Assembly (NCBI GenBank): GCA_932521035.1
Contig: OW051492.1
Location: 8,370,001-8,434,000 of the forward strand
From: Oscheius dolichura
Lineage: Eukaryota; Nematoda; Chromadorea; Rhabditida; Rhabditidae
Direction of reading: 5' to 3'
Length of the DNA: 64,000 nt
Of this stretch, positions 63,669 through 64,000 are shown one piece after another. The notes beneath the pieces were generated by a model. It had not been told where the DNA came from and did not search any database. It saw only the letters and a program-made list of their open reading frames with translations. The position numbers and the translations under genes are program-made. Positions within the stretch are counted from its first letter, which is position 1. Every line of letters starts with the position of its first letter.

Positions 63669-64000
63669 TTAATATCCAGGAGCAGTGCGAGGTGGAGGAC
63701 AGTGGTCGCAGCTTCCCTTGGCGCCATCCTTCCCCGGCTCTCCATCGGCTCCATTCTCCCCATCCTTTCCAGGCTCTCCTATAAAATATACTGTACCGTC
63801 TTCTTAATTATTCCCTACCATCCTCTCCTGGTTCTCCGGAAGGTCCAACAGGTCCGGCATGTCCTGGATGACCAGCGCGACCGGGATTTCCTGACCTAGA
63901 AATCGTCGTATTCCTCTTTTGTCCAAAAATACTCACTGCCCCGGAGGTCCAACTTCTCCAGGCGCTCCTGGCTCTCCAGGAGGAGATGGCAGAGTGCGAA
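63669..64000 (-). CDS. Second cuticle collagen, 3' part (runs off window)
   Basis: Exons in transcript order: before 64000 to 63937, 63895-63819, 63778-63669, in phase. The visible part is Gly-X-Y repeat (GEPGAPGEVGPPG, then GNPGRAGHPGHAGPVGPSGE and GEPGKDGENGADGEPGKDGA) ending in the C-terminal cysteine group SCDHCPPPRTAPGY. The spacing C-x2-C-PPPR matches nematode cuticle collagens but differs from the first collagen (CPCPPR). The 5' half lies outside the window. Confidence 0.9.

Overview
This window looks like nuclear DNA of a nematode. The evidence is a 355-residue Gq alpha subunit gene (egl-30 type), an NLP-12/cholecystokinin-like neuropeptide precursor, a small emerin (EMR-1 type), two cuticle-collagen genes, a worm-style CK1 kinase fragment, many introns of 34-60 bases, and strong splice acceptors 0-24 bases upstream of several start codons, as expected for spliced-leader trans-splicing. 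No species can be named from the sequence. All gene models were assembled by hand from GT-AG borders and reading-frame phase. No transcript or database was consulted.

Layout. 1-8.07 kb: no recognisable gene, with hairpin repeats. 8.1-11.7 kb (+): a seven-helix neuropeptide receptor of orexin/allatotropin type. 11.9-12.2 kb (-): an orphan CK1-family kinase fragment. 12.5-17.6 kb (-): an E75/Rev-erb (NR1D) nuclear receptor. 19.5-22.5 kb (-): an SLC35F5-like transporter. 23.1-23.5 kb (-): a possible 44-residue basic protein. 24.7-27.3 kb (+): an hnRNP M-like protein with three RRMs. 28.2-29.8 kb (+): a FoxQ2-like forkhead factor. 29.9-30.7 kb: broken, partly inverted copies of the neighbouring forkhead and RRM genes. 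30.8-33.3 kb (-): a five-RRM protein. 34.5-38.5 kb: mostly repeats. 38.9-45.5 kb (+): egl-30. 46.7-47.7 kb (-): emr-1. 48.6-50.4 kb (+): nlp-12. 50.7-53.6 kb (+): two adjacent unrecognised genes with operon-like spacing, the second carrying frame breaks. 53.7-57.5 kb (-): a 15-exon PWWP protein with paired zinc-ribbon-like modules. 58.7-59.4 kb (-): an unrecognised four-exon gene. 60.5-61.4 kb (+): a cuticle collagen. 61.9-63.3 kb: a coding remnant, a fold-back element and scrambled BTB exons. 63.7-64.0 kb (-): the 3' end of a second collagen.

Two things stand out. First, a family of 86-92 bp hairpin elements (arms near GCACCCGTAAAATCTCGGCAG) occurs at least seven times in introns and spacers, and base changes in one arm are often matched in the other. 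Second, several larger fold-back elements (about 280-715 bp) sit in introns and spacers. The genes are functionally mixed: peptide signalling (nlp-12, the receptor, Gq alpha), nuclear envelope and chromatin (emr-1, PWWP, E75, forkhead), RNA binding and cuticle. Gq lies downstream of many peptide receptors, but no shared pathway is demonstrated by proximity.
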